Shown here in pieces: positions 11,574 through 23,019 of a stretch of 64,000 nt of DNA. The translations under genes were made by a program, and so were the position numbers. The notes under the pieces were generated by a model, which was not told the DNA's origin, made no database searches, and saw only the letters and a program-made list of their open reading frames with translations. The stretch's first letter is position 1; each line of letters begins with the position of its first letter. This DNA comes from Apostichopus japonicus (Eukaryota > Echinodermata > Holothuroidea > Aspidochirotida > Stichopodidae): NCBI RefSeq assembly GCF_037975245.1, contig NC_092567.1:4162214-4226213 (forward strand), written 5' to 3'.

Positions 11574-12429
11574 ATGGATTTATATGGATTCATTATTTTA
11601 ATCCAAATTCCCAATAGTGACTAAAATGTAACCAAAAAGCTTTAAATTAAAACCAAAAATGTAGAAATGCAAATACATTAGAAGTATTCTGTATTAACTA
11701 GTCTAGAAAAACTTGTTTACTCCTAATTAAGCAACTATTTAGCTACTGTAGCACTTAAACTAAGATATTTCGCAAAACTAGTCTTTAGGACTTTTTATGT
11801 ACAAGTGAACTTCTAGATTCTATTTTTATGTGGAATAGATCCCTCCCCTTCCCCCCATCTCAATATAATGAACTTGTAATCATGTCCATAGCCTGTGTTA
11901 CTTTGTATCTTTGGAAACTGTGAGAGGAAACTGAGCAGTTTCACACGTGTGACTTACGTGACAATTTTTTGTGACTTACGTGACGTCACTAATTTGCATA
12001 CGAATACCGGTATAAATCGCATATCAATTAAATTTTAGCTTGAAGTTATTCCTTAATGTGTCCTTTTCAGATATAATAGGCAACTTAGCAGATTTCTCTC
12101 AATACTTCACAGGATTTATTGATTTCCTTCAAAAAGTTGAAATTCTTCATTTCTCTGCGTGACTTACGTGACACAAGTTGAGGGCGCTATAATTCGCAAT
12201 GGGAAAGCATTAACGTTTTGCAGTGGGGACAAAATTTATTGTGGGTATTCAAAGTTCAGGAATGATAGGCATATGACTTAACTCTAGACTTGCACTGAAC
12301 TGGAGATTGAAAACAAGTGTAAAATGTCTCTCTGATTTGTGACTTACGTGACGTGGAATGGCCCATATACATGTACATTTCCAGTAGTCAATGGGTACAG
12401 CACTGCACCTGTAGACACCTATAAGTATT

Positions 12430-13420
12430 ACTTTTACTGTATATTCCTAGGTCATGAGATCCACCTCTCAAAACTAAACAAAACCTTGACCTCTGATAAC
12501 TTTGCGCATGAAGGTGGCACAGGGATCAACCATGGACAATTTTTATCAGTTTGGAGATTGAGTTTTTGACCCATAAGTGACCTTTTTTTTACCATATTGC
12601 ACCCCATCAGTGGGCAGGTTTTTGTCCATAAGAGACCTTGAATGATCTTGGATAGTATGACAGTTTTAATGAAAAATGTTCCCTTTGATGTGCACTTCAT
12701 CCTAAAATTGTTATGAACTCCAATGTACACACACACTGTTATTGCTAAAAAGGTATCAAATCCAACCTTTGACACCTCATAACTTACGAACCAGGTGTCC
12801 GATCGAAGCGGGAGTTAGTTTCTTCTTTAGAGCATGTATAGCTCTATCATATAGTTAAATATTGACAAACTTTTTTTTTTTTTGTCCTGTATATCTCCTA
12901 AAAAGAGCATATATTTATAAAAAAAAAAAAAAAACTTAATTGTATCTGTCAACTTTGCACCTGAAGGTCGCACAGGGGTCAACCCAAGGACAATTTTGAT
13001 CGAAAGACCATTTATGATCTGGATGGCCACAAGAAATTCAAATAACTAAAGAAGCTTATACAGGTCACCAGAGGTCAACCTAAGGTCAACGGTCACAAAG
13101 ATGCGGGTCCACTATTGGATTACATTTAGCATAACTCCCAACCTTGACGGACATTTTGTTCTCAAGTTATCACAAAACACCTGTTTTTGACCCCTTATTG
13201 ACCTTTGTTAACCTTGGATCACACGACTGTTAAGTTGAAAAATGATCCCCTATGTTATTTACAAGTATACAGTATATTACAAGTTCCAAAATAACAATCA
13301 TGTCGGACCCTGTCAATGGGAGTTATTGCTTGTTTATTGTTTTGGTTTTTGGCCCCTAACTGACCTTTGGTGACCTTTACAGGCACCGAGAACAATAGGG
13401 CACACCTTTTCACTATGGCG
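12430..13420. repeat. Degenerate repeats rich in AGGTCA/TGACCT half-sites
   Basis: A segment around 12501-12542 (GCATGAAGGTGGCACAGGGA, then TCAACCATGGACAATTT) recurs at about 12953-12996 (GCACCTGAAGGTCGCACAGG, then GGTCAACCCAAGGACAATTT). The interval contains many GGTCA/TGACC hexamers, for example near 13060-13100 and 13370-13380. It is related in style to the array at 21650-22310. No gene is supported. Poly(T) and poly(A) runs lie near 12871 and 12920. Confidence 0.5.
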
Positions 13421-13500
13421 GATCTAGTTGACTACATAGGTTCCTTTTGCTAAAGCAAGGAATCAAAAATGGTGTAAGTCCTTCATGTTGCTACAGTAAT

Positions 13501-14577
13501 AACATGCTAACATACAGTACATGCTAATGTACAGTATGCTAACTTACATGTTTGCTAACACACATGCTAACATACATGTATGCTAGCAAACAGACTGACA
13601 GCCTGACATAGATGCTACCAGCTTTTAACATGCTAACATACAGGCTAACAAACAGGCTAACATACTTGCTATCATACACACTAACATACATGTTTGCTAT
13701 CATACATGCTAACATGTATGTTTGCTAACATACTAACATGCTAACATACTTGATATCTTACATGCTAACATAGCCTTCAAGCTAACATGTATGCTAACAT
13801 GTATGCTAACTTACATGTATGCTAAAAACAGGCTAACATACAGCCTGACATACACACTATCATACTGCTTATAACATGCTAACATACACGCTAGCATGTA
13901 TACACACTAACAAACAGGCTAACATACAGGCTAACAAGCAGGCTTAAGTACATACAGGCTAACATACTTGATATCATACATACTAACATACATGTATGCT
14001 ATCATGCATGCTGAAATACATGCTATCATACATGCATTCTAAAACACATGCTAACATTCATGCTAACATACTGGCTATCATACATGCTAACATAGCCTTC
14101 AAGCTAACATATATATGTATGTACATGCTCACATACATGCTAACTTACATGCTAACATACATGTATGCTAAAAACAGGCTAACATACAGCCTGACATACA
14201 TGCTATCATACTGGTTATAACATGCTAACATACATGCTACTGTAACATACACGGTAGCATATATACACACTAACAAACATACAAACATACATACAAACAA
14301 GCAGGCTTACATACAGGCTAACATACTTGCAATCATACATACTAACATACTGTACATGTATGCTATCATACATGCTTACATACATGCTAACATACATGCT
14401 AACATACATGCTAACATACATGTATGGTATCATACTGCTTACATAGCCTACAAGCTAACATGTATGCTAACATACATGCTAACATTCATGCCAATATACA
14501 TGCTATCATACATGCTAAAATACATGCTAATATATACTGTAGGAGACAGGACTGCCAACAGATATGCTAACATATTA
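13501..14577 (+). repeat. Degenerate 12-bp tandem array (CATGCTAACATA)
   Basis: The unit ACATGCTAACAT and variants (CAGGCTAACATA, CATGTATGCTAACATA) repeat for about 1.1 kb. A longer block containing TAGCCTTCAAGCTAACATGT-type sequence recurs near 13770, 14092 and 14446, so there is higher-order structure. The Met/Tyr/Leu-rich open frames here are by-products of the repeat. Confidence 0.9.
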
Positions 14578-14599
14578 CAAATAGTACAGGTATCGCAGC

Positions 14600-16530
14600 T
14601 CAATTAGCCTACTGTAGTGCAAGTCAATGGGAGCAATTAATTGACCAAACCTTTATGCAAAATTGTGATTTTTCGCAATTTGGCTGAAATCCAGTATGTT
14701 AATGGCTTAAATGCTTAGCATATAGTGTAGCAACAGATATTTCAGGAATGTTCCGTGATATCACGCTTCAGTGATTTCTGTTGTCTAAAATGAGTATTTG
14801 GGTCAAAATTTAGACTTTTAGACCTGAGATTGCTGAGATGGACCCTGTTGGGGTCCTATTAATGTCACAAAGTGAGCTATTTACTCATATTAAAGTTACG
14901 ACTTAAAGCGTACTGTAGGTCCTATATAGATATATGAGTGTTTGACACTAATTTCACGAAGCTTGCTAAGCAACAGTAATCAATGTACATGACATTTTGT
15001 TGTAAGGATAGCTCAGTAAATTTGGAATAAGTTTATTCAAAATACATGAAATGTGGTTGTCCCAGCCTGGAAACTGTAATTCATTCCTGCCTCAGGACCT
15101 ACAGTAAATGGTAGCAATGATAAGCTCAGTAGCAACAATAATATTACACTTGATTCTTGAATACTCATGCTGGTATGATTAGCCTTATATAGTTGCCAGT
15201 TTGCTAATGCTATAAACAGATGCCTAGGTAGTGGTGCCCAGGCCTAGCATTTTGACCACTGATTGTGTTAGACACATAATCATAGAGCACCTGTAATGTT
15301 TAGACCTGCACATAGTTTACTTGAACTACCATTATTGCTCAAGTTAACCTACACCTGTTCATGTGATAGGCTTACATGTATTTCTGCTTCTCAAAAGCAC
15401 TTGGTGTACAGAATTTTACAGAACATTGACTGCCAAGTTCATTGCAGAGTAATACAGTAGCTAAACTACTGGGCAGTACTAAGGTGGCCAAAAAAAGAGA
15501 AAATAATTGATTCTGTACATTGTATATGCAAAATCTGCACTCACCTTGGTTCCTGCCGCTACCCCACTCCCCTTTGAGATAGGAATGCTAGTGATCTCAA
15601 AATATTAATTGTTCTGTGCCAATATGCAAGACCAATTGAGCAGAATTTGACTACAAAATGTCTGCCATGTCTAGTTCTTTCATACCCCTAAATTAACACA
15701 TTCGTTGATAAGCTAACTGAAGTGTAGGCCTAAGTACATACATCCATTGACTTTGGATGCTGTTTACTATGCTCTGAGCCTAGTCTTAGCTCAGACAGGT
15801 CAGGGCCCAGAGAGTAGTGGTATGTGGTAATGTACTAATGGTATCGTAATTTGTACATGTTGTACTGAGGTAATTTTGGGTTTTATTTGGGAGTAAGATT
15901 TCCAAATGCCAAAAACATGTGCAAAACTGGGGGGAGGATGTTGAAAGCTTAGAAAACCACAATTTGATCAGCATATAACTGAAATGGAATAAAACTCATC
16001 AAATATGTAACTCTTCTTTGCTGCAAACAGTTTAGGCTAGGTTGCCTGCTGTATGTTGCTAGTAATATTTGATTTTGAAGGTGCGTCAATAACGAAGGTG
16101 CGTTAACTGTGAAGCCTTTGCTATACACAGTTACGGATCTGAACAGTGATAGTTGAATTAATTCAATATGGTGGTTTACAATATTTCAACGCTATCATGA
16201 AATTTTGTAGGGCAACCATATTAACATCGTTCTGAAGACTATGGTCGACACACATCGCTTCCGTTTAGTATTACTAGTAACGTACTTAGGCTAGGCCTAC
16301 AGGCTACATTAGTACTGTACTTGTATTATTACTATTAGTTGTAGACATTTAATATGACAATAATAATCAAATTGTTCAAGTCCTAGTCTCCTACATATTA
16401 ATTAATAAATAAAATGATAAACACTTACCTGTGTTCAACTTATAGTTACCAACTCGAATTATCAAGATGTAAGTACCCAGTGTTTTGAAGCATATAAGTA
16501 GAGAAAGCGAACACGGAAAGATCATGTTGG
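14600..16530. other. Noncoding, no recognisable gene
   Basis: No exon with convincing splice sites, no paired element ends and no tandem array are visible. Short open frames lack recognisable domains. Confidence 0.45.
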
Positions 16531-16531
16531 T

Positions 16532-17194
16532 ACGAGGTAAATGAATCTGGAGGATTCATGTCAATTGGGTGCGCGCGTACCATGAATGGAGGGTCATGTG
16601 ATGTGTTCCAGGGTGGTACTATACTGATATTCCTCTGTAGCAGTTCGAGAACAGTGATAGTGACTTCGTGAAAGATTGGTCGGTTCGGACATGGGAACTA
16701 ACGGCATAAGAAGGTACTGGTACTTCAGGCCTACGAAATAGTGCTAATATGCTAACGTTCAACCTTATTCTCTTGAATGAAGGCAGGCTTTCTACATAAT
16801 CTTACTTATTAATACAGCTCTAGGGGCAAGCTTTGTCTCATATGGCCTAACGTTATAACTACACGCTATAAGTGAATGTAGAAATGGGAAATGTGGGGAA
16901 ATGTTTAGTTCAGTGCAACCACGGAATTCTCCATGGAACAGAGCTTAATGCTGCTCGACGGGAATATAGCTATCACGTTAGGCTACAGGCACGGTTATTG
17001 CTAGGTAACGGGTGTCGTCTGCTGCTCTAAGCATGCAAACACATTTACGTACTAGTTGGGTGAAACCATCATGCGTAATAGGGAGAGTAGTATATTAGTA
17101 CCACCCTGGAACACATCACATGACCCTCCATACATGGTACGCGCGTACGCGCGTATTTACTGTGTAATAGTTTCTCCAGATTCATTTACCTCGT
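16532..17194. mobile_element. Foldback/MITE-like element with ~95-bp inverted arms
   Basis: Left arm 16532-16621 and right arm 17098-17194 are inverted copies. ACGAGGTAAATGAATCTGGA begins the left arm and its complement ends the right arm at 17174-17194. GAGGGTCATGTGATGTGTTC followed by CAGGGTGGTACT in the left arm pairs with 17098-17130. TTGGTAC occurs just outside both arms in direct orientation, a possible target duplication. The spacer is about 476 bp with no protein. Both arms carry alternating CGCGCG/TACGCGCG tracts. Confidence 0.65.
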
Positions 17195-17425
17195 TGGTTG
17201 GTACAGTACCAGCGCGTAAAATAATGGCTGCATATTAACGAACCATAGTTTGCAAGCACCTACCGTACAGTACCTTGAGGCTTGAACAAGTATACAGTTT
17301 ATGTGTGCGAGCGGAAGGTAAACTTTATGTAAAAACATGGTTAGGCGTTTCATAAATTCAACGTCAAAGGTTAAGGTCAATCGTAATGCACGCCGTTTGT
17401 ACCACATTTATGATTTACGTTACAG

Positions 17426-17595
17426 TTGCAGAATATGTTGCCGTCGCGAAAACTTAGGTTGCCATCGTGGAAACTTAAGTTGCATTCGAGGAAACTCCCG
17501 TCGTCTAATTTCACTCCGTTCTTCAATTTCATTCCGTTGTCCAAGTTCATTCGGTTATCCAAATTCATTTCGTCGCGAGGTATTCCGTCGCGGAG
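17426..17595 (-). repeat. 18-21 bp minisatellite encoding a hexapeptide repeat on the minus strand
   Basis: On the plus strand units such as TTCATTCCGTTGTCCAAG and TTGCCATCGTGGAAACTTAA repeat. On the minus strand the same DNA reads MNLDNR-MNLDNG-MKLKNG-VKLDDG, then LSFHDGN-LSFRDGN. Frame and hydrophilic pattern are kept across about nine units. A stop lies shortly upstream of the first unit, and no splice-bounded gene was found. It is most simply a minisatellite; a short repetitive secreted protein exon is a weak alternative. Confidence 0.5.
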
Positions 17596-17759
17596 AAATC
17601 CCGTTCGTTATGCGAGAAGTGACCCGTGAAGGTGGGCCCTGTCCCAATTCTATCAATCATTTTCTCAATAAAGTTTATATCTGGCAAGTAGAACGTGAAT
17701 AACAAGCCCACGTAAGCCTACCACGTAGGCCTATCCATGATACCGTACCATAACAATAT

Positions 17760-19570
17760 GAAGACGTCCCCGCCCCCCCCCCCCCTCTCTCCCAGTTATT
17801 ATGCCTCTATATAACTAAATATGTTCGGGACAAACAATAATAGCTACATCTAGGCTACATCTTCATCGGTACTCTGCAATAGACTGGTGTCCATCTCGCA
17901 AAGGATGATTAGTGACATCACCAGCTAAGACCAGAGCACTATATACATTCACAAACAAGGATTATAAGAATATCAGTTGACTTTACCTAGTAGAATTCTG
18001 CAAAACTAGTCAATTGCATGACTCGTAACCACAAGTACCTGTTAACAAAGGTACTTTAAATACAAACTTTTTCCCCTAGGACGGGATATGCACTAGTTTA
18101 TTAGGGCACTCCAAACTAGTGTAGGGATATGAACTGATTTATTTGCAATTTCGGCTTTCCAAACTCCATGAAGTTGAGGGTAAGAAGCCCGTAAAAGTTT
18201 GTGGCCAGGACCATTCACAAAATGGTTCGTAAACGAAATCTAACTAAGGTTTACGTATCCAAAACTATCTGTTTACTGTTGATTCAATTTCCTTGCGGAA
18301 GTTATCATCTAGGCTCTATAAGGTAACAATATGTTTTTCATTTGAAACTTTTCAAAGATTTTGACTGATTTGATGCATTTTTGGCAGCTTTATGTGAAGT
18401 TAGGGTTTGCAGAGAAATGGTCGAATTGCAGTAGCATGGACACTTCGAAGTTCGGACACCTAAGATTTAAACAACCCCAAAACTATAACTTCCTTTTAGA
18501 GACAAATATGTAAGTACTTGCTAGCACACGGGTTATTTTGGAGAGAAAATAACTGTAGCTTTTCGTGAAATTGGCTCTTGCTGTAGGTTATCAGGGTGAA
18601 ATCGTGCATTTCTTAGGGGTGTCCGAACTTCGCAGTGTTCCGAACTTCGCAATACTGTACTGTACAGTACTAAGGCTGTACAGAGATAGTATAATCGGCT
18701 AAGTTCGTTACCACGTTTCAAACAGTTTAGGTCCTAGCGTATGATATATTATATGATTAGCCTACTATCACTGGATAGTACTGCTATATAGTACTACTAT
18801 CACTGGATACTACTATACTGGATCGAATATGTGTTCGTTATGTGACGGATGACGATTAAGGCATTCTTGTTCGCTAGCATTGCATATCGTTTATTGTAGG
18901 TGACATCCAGTAGTAGACAACCTAAGACTTTGGGGCTTATACACCTACTTGTACTACTAGTTACTAGCTTAGGAAGCAGTTAGGCTAGACAGGTTGAAAT
19001 AATTCTGAGGTATTTGCCAGTAGCGCCCTCAGTTGTATCTCAAATCTTTGTAATGAAAAAAGGCCGAGCCCATGTTTTGGTCAAAGTAGACATATGCCTA
19101 CAGTCAGACCCCAGCGAGTGAGTTAATAAGCTCAGAGAGCAGTTTTCTTGTAGCTTGCCCCCCAAAAAACTGAAGGCCGGACATAAATAATTTTGCGAAA
19201 CTGCTTGCGACCTACCCCTCTAGTTTAAATGTTTGAATAATGCAAAAGAAGGCGTCATCAGCCCACCATGACGCGGTAAGGTTAATCTCACAATTACATT
19301 TATTTTCGTAATAAAGCAGTAAAAAGTTCTATTTTTGTCGTATTTTGTGATAAATCTCCATTGAATTTTGCGCCTTATTTCATGGCTAGTTACAGGAGAA
19401 AAATGCACATTTTTAGGTAAAATTGGCTATAGTCTAGATGATGCTTTTTTCAACAATACCAAATTGGCGATTGGAAATGCACTAGTTTTTTCAACTGTCA
19501 TCTGATTAATTTACAGCAAAACACAGCGTTATGAAATACAGATACAGTGAGGACTTTGTATTGGCTCTGC
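17760..19570. other. Noncoding stretch with a small inverted repeat
   Basis: ACACTTCGAAGTTCGGACAC at 18440-18459 (arm to 18465) is inverted at 18611-18638, and a second GAACTTCGC follows at 18642-18650, giving a ~200-bp foldback. CTATCACTGGATA is repeated at about 18766 and 18799. No gene is supported. Confidence 0.5.
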
Positions 19571-19580
19571 GTATACAATG

Positions 19581-20530
19581 ATCCATCTAATCCATCTATC
19601 CTATCCATCCATCCTATCCATCCATCCTATACATCCTATCCATCCAATTATAGCTACACATTCTTTACACCCATCCAATTGCGATATTATCCGATCAATC
19701 CTATCCATCCATCTTATCCATCTATCCTATCCATCCTATCCATCCATCCTATCAATCCATCCTATACATCCATCCTGTCCATTCTATCCATCCATAATAT
19801 CCATTCATTATATCAATTCATCCTTTACATCCAAATCATTCCATCGATCGAATCCAGATTATCCATACATCATATAAATTCATCATATCCATTCATCCTA
19901 TCCATCCATCCTTTCCATCCATCTGATCAATCTTATCCATCCATCTTATCCATCTATTCTATCCATCCTATTTATCTATCCTATCAATCCATCCTATACA
20001 TTAATCCTATATACCCATCCTATCCATCCATCCTATCCATCCGTCCTAGCCATTGATCGTATATATCCACCCAATCCATCCATCTCATCCATCCACCCAT
20101 CCATCCTCTTAATCCTATCCATCCATTTTATCCATTCATCCTATCCATATATCATATCTATCCATTATATATATGCATCCTATTAATCCATCCTATACAT
20201 CCTATCCATCCATCTTATCCATCCATCCTTCCTATCCATATTACCCATCCATCCTAAACATCCATGCTATCCATCTATCATATCCATCTATCCATCCTCA
20301 CCTTCCTATCCATGCATCCTCTCCATCGTATCCATACATCCTATCCATCCATCATATCCAGCCATCCTATCCATATTATCCATCCATCCATCCATCCTAT
20401 CCATCAAATTATATCGATCCATACTATACATCTATCCTATCCATCCATCCTAACCATCCATCCTATATATCCATCCATCCTATACATTCATCCTATCCAT
20501 CATATGTATCCATCCTATCCATCCATCCAT
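19581..20530 (+). repeat. Tandem array of CCATCCTAT / CCATCCATCCTAT units (~950 bp)
   Basis: Four-base CATC and nine-base CCATCCTAT units alternate with drift (TTATCC, TATATCC) over 950 bp. The Ser/Ile/His/Pro-rich open frames are by-products. The array ends abruptly at 20530, where a GC-ended element (AGGCGTAGGAGCC, then a G tract) begins. Confidence 0.9.
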
Positions 20531-21560
20531 AGGCGTAGGAGCCTCATTTGAGTTGAGGGGGGGGGGGGTGCTGTAATGACTTGCCCGAAAAATATAACCA
20601 AATTTTTTTGCGCTCTCCGCACGCGTTCCACGTGTTACTGTGCATATCATATAGGCATTCATCAGTTATTACATCACATGCCAATAACATAAAATCATTT
20701 TCCGTGTTTTTACCCTTCCATATTGGTTATAATTATTGGGGAAGTCCTTACAACAATATTGATAATAATATACGTGTAAACCATTGAAAAACACATTGCA
20801 AATTATTCTTCTTTCAGTAGGTGCAAGTGGCGGAGCTAGGGGTATTGGTCAGGGGCGAGAGAATGGTCTGTAGGGGCGCTTTCGACACTATCTAAGCGGA
20901 GCGCCACCACAGGTTGGCGCGGAGCGTATAGAAATTTTTTGAGTAAAGATACTCCTAGATCGCCCGAAATTACCCTTTCCAGGCCTTGCTAATTTGCAGA
21001 TAAACGAAGAATAAATAGGTGTCATCGCCATTTGTCAGAAAATTGCACCAACAAAATGTGACAAATGTCAATAGGTATTTCAGAGCGCAATAAAAAAGTC
21101 AATAATCACGAATAAGTAGAAAGTGTTAAAAAGCTGAAAAGGTCGCCAGCAGTCCATTTGAGTCCGCCAGGGGGGGGGGGGGGGGGGCATCCGCCCCTCT
21201 GACTGTATGGACGCTCCGCTACTGGTAGGTGCCCGAAAATATTCTCAGCATATTGCCCGAATTTTCACCAAAACATTTGAAAAACACATTGCAAATTATT
21301 CTTCTTTCAGTGGGTGCTCGAAAAATTCACAGCATATTGCCCGAATTCTTACCAAAAAATTGAAAAACACATTGCAAATTATTATTCTTTCAGTAGATGC
21401 CCGAAAAATTCTCAGCATATTGCCGAATTTTCGCCCCAAAAAATTTGAAAAACACACTGCAAATTATTCTTCTTCCAGTAGGTGCCCGAAAAATTCTCAG
21501 CATATTGCCCGAATTTTCACGAAAAAAAAATTGGTTGGGGGGCTGCAGCCTACTCCTACA
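20530..21560. mobile_element. GC-ended element with internal ~85-bp tandem repeats
   Basis: It begins AGGCGTAGGAGCCTCA followed by a G tract, and ends near GGGGGGCTGCAGCCTACTCC then TAC at about 21534-21560. This is a weak inverted match (GTAGGAG...CTCCTAC). Inside, a unit starting TGAAAAACACATTGCAAATT repeats at 20785, 21278, 21361 and 21446, with periods of 83-85 bp once the nested MITE is removed. The two ends are poorly matched and no target duplication was found, so the boundaries are uncertain. The 122-codon open frame here is repeat-derived. Confidence 0.5.
20825..21224 (-). mobile_element. hAT-type MITE family A, copy 2 (400 bp)
   Basis: It is inverted relative to copies 1 and 3. Ends AAGTGGCGGAGC and GCTCCGCTACTG are flanked by a perfect 8-bp target duplication, GTAGGTGC, at 20817-20824 and 21225-21232. 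It interrupts one unit of the 85-bp tandem repeat; removing it and one target copy restores a full 85-bp unit. The shared 40-bp module is at 20887-20926, 62 bp from the left end. Confidence 0.9.
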
Positions 21561-21649
21561 GATTATGTAGCCTGATCATATGCTTTATGCATATGATAAA
21601 GCTTGAAGCCCTCTACAAAACTTATTTTTGAAATTTTGATCAAAGGTCA

Positions 21650-22330
21650 TTTGGGGTCACAAGAGTCAAAAACAAGGTTAAATGTAAAACAAGCTCAAAT
21701 GATAAAAGTAACAGTGTCAATGTGTTGGCCTTGGACAAACATAAAACAATGTCCACGGTGACCTCTTCGTCCAACCTATGGTTATGGGTCAAAGGTCAAA
21801 GAAAGATCAAATCACAAACAACCTCAAATGGCAAAAGTAACAGTGTCAACATGTTCACCTTGGACAGGCATCCAAAATTGTCCACATTGACCTCTTTGTC
21901 TAGCTTACAGTTAAGGGGTCATAGGTCAAAGAAATGTCAAATCACAAACAACCCCAAATGGAAAAAGTAACAAAGTCTTCATATTCACCTTTCGTAGACA
22001 TCCAAAATAGTCCACAGCGACCTCTTTGTCTGACTTACGGTTGAGGGGGTCAAAGGTCAAAGAAAGGTCAAATCACAAACAACCCCAAATGGAAAAAAGT
22101 AACAAAGTCATCATGTTCACGTACTTTGGCAGACATTCAAAATTGTCCACAGTGACCTTTAAGTCTGACATAGGGTTAAGAGGTCAAAGGTCAAAGATAG
22201 GTCACATTTCAAACAATCTGAAATGGCAATGGTAACAGTGTCAGCATGTTGGCTTCGGACAGAAATTTGAAATTTGTCAATGGTGACCTCCTCATCTGAC
22301 CTATGGCCGTATGGTATATGAATGAACTGT
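21650..22330 (+). repeat. ~131-bp tandem repeat, each unit with an AGGTCA direct repeat (DR1)
   Basis: Four clear units start at GGGTCA-A-AGGTCA (21786-21798), GGGTCA-T-AGGTCA (21916-21928), GGGTCA-A-AGGTCA (22047-22059) and AGGTCA-A-AGGTCA (22181-22193), spaced 130, 131 and 134 bp. Flanking degenerate units extend to either side. Each unit also has AAATCACAAACAACCCCAAA-type sequence and a TGACCTCTTTGTCT segment. DR1 is the known binding arrangement for RXR, HNF4 and COUP-TF receptors. Function here is not shown. Confidence 0.75.
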
Positions 22331-22334
22331 ACCC

Positions 22335-23000
22335 AGTGTCTTTGGGTTGTGCTCCATTAGGGTCGAAGGTCATGCATGACGTCACAAGGGTCATAAACGT
22401 TAACTGTGCAAAAAAAATAAAACAAGGTCAAAACACAGAACTAAATGTGCCATCTTGTAGGCCTTGATAAAAGATTAAGAAAAGTCAATGACTATCTTAT
22501 TATATGACCTCTGCTTGTGGGGTCAAAATTCACGCAAATGTGTTAGTAGCCTATTCGGCACACCCACTTTGCAGATTTACCCTTTTCCAAAATCCAATTT
22601 AAATTGAAAGCTTTGAATCTCATGATTGTAATGTAATTTAAAGCAAATAGGCCTTCTTAAAAGAAACTGCATGTTAGAAAACAACAAACAAAGAAACTAA
22701 AACAAAAAAATAATAATAGAACAAAAACATAATAACGGTTATGGGGTCAACGGTCAAATGCGGTCATCTAGGTGTCAATGATTTAATTTACTCCGATGCC
22801 TATGATAATGCGACTAACACGTTATGCATTGCTTTTCACCAGTGTCTATGAGGTATACACAAATTTAGGGTCCAAGGTCATGAAAGGATGAATGGCTGGG
22901 TCCGTGTCACTCCGGTAACACAGTCATGTCTAGTTTTTATTTTAGTTTATTTTGGGGTTATGTTAACATACGCAGTTTTAGTTCCATAACAATATTTTTC
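22335..23000. other. Decaying continuation of the AGGTCA repeat; no gene
   Basis: Scattered GGTCA hexamers (for example near 22361, 22744, 22876) suggest older units of the same repeat. Nothing coding is recognised. Confidence 0.4.
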
Positions 23001-23019
23001 TGCTAATATTCACTTAATA

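Larger units (their letters stand above)
9788..12365. mobile_element. DNA transposon with private 14-mer repeats (2578 bp)
   Basis: TGGGCCATTCCAC (9788-9800) and its inverse GTGGAATGGCCCA (12353-12365) form 13-bp ends flanked by TATA (9784-9787 and 12366-12369). Inside are eight copies of GTGACTTACGTGAC: 10150-10163, 10317-10330, 10331-10344 (inverse), 10355-10368 (one mismatch), 11949-11962, 11971-11984, 12159-12172 and 12339-12352. The last abuts the right terminal repeat. A minus-strand protein remnant related to the 7783-8682 pseudogene lies at 11334-11573. The TATA duplication and short ends do not let me assign a superfamily. It sits just beyond the right cluster of the other 14-mer, so it probably inserted into that older element. 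Confidence 0.75.

Noticed and set aside
13996-14607. Met/Tyr/Leu-rich open frames on both strands
   Set aside because: They are translations of the CATGCTAACATA tandem array; both strands are open for the same reason.
19547-20551. A 169-codon and other Ser/Ile/His/Pro-rich open frames
   Set aside because: They arise from the CCATCCTAT array in several frames at once, so they do not indicate a gene.
21207-21575. A 122-codon open frame starting inside a MITE end
   Set aside because: It is made of the 85-bp tandem repeat and crosses a MITE boundary.
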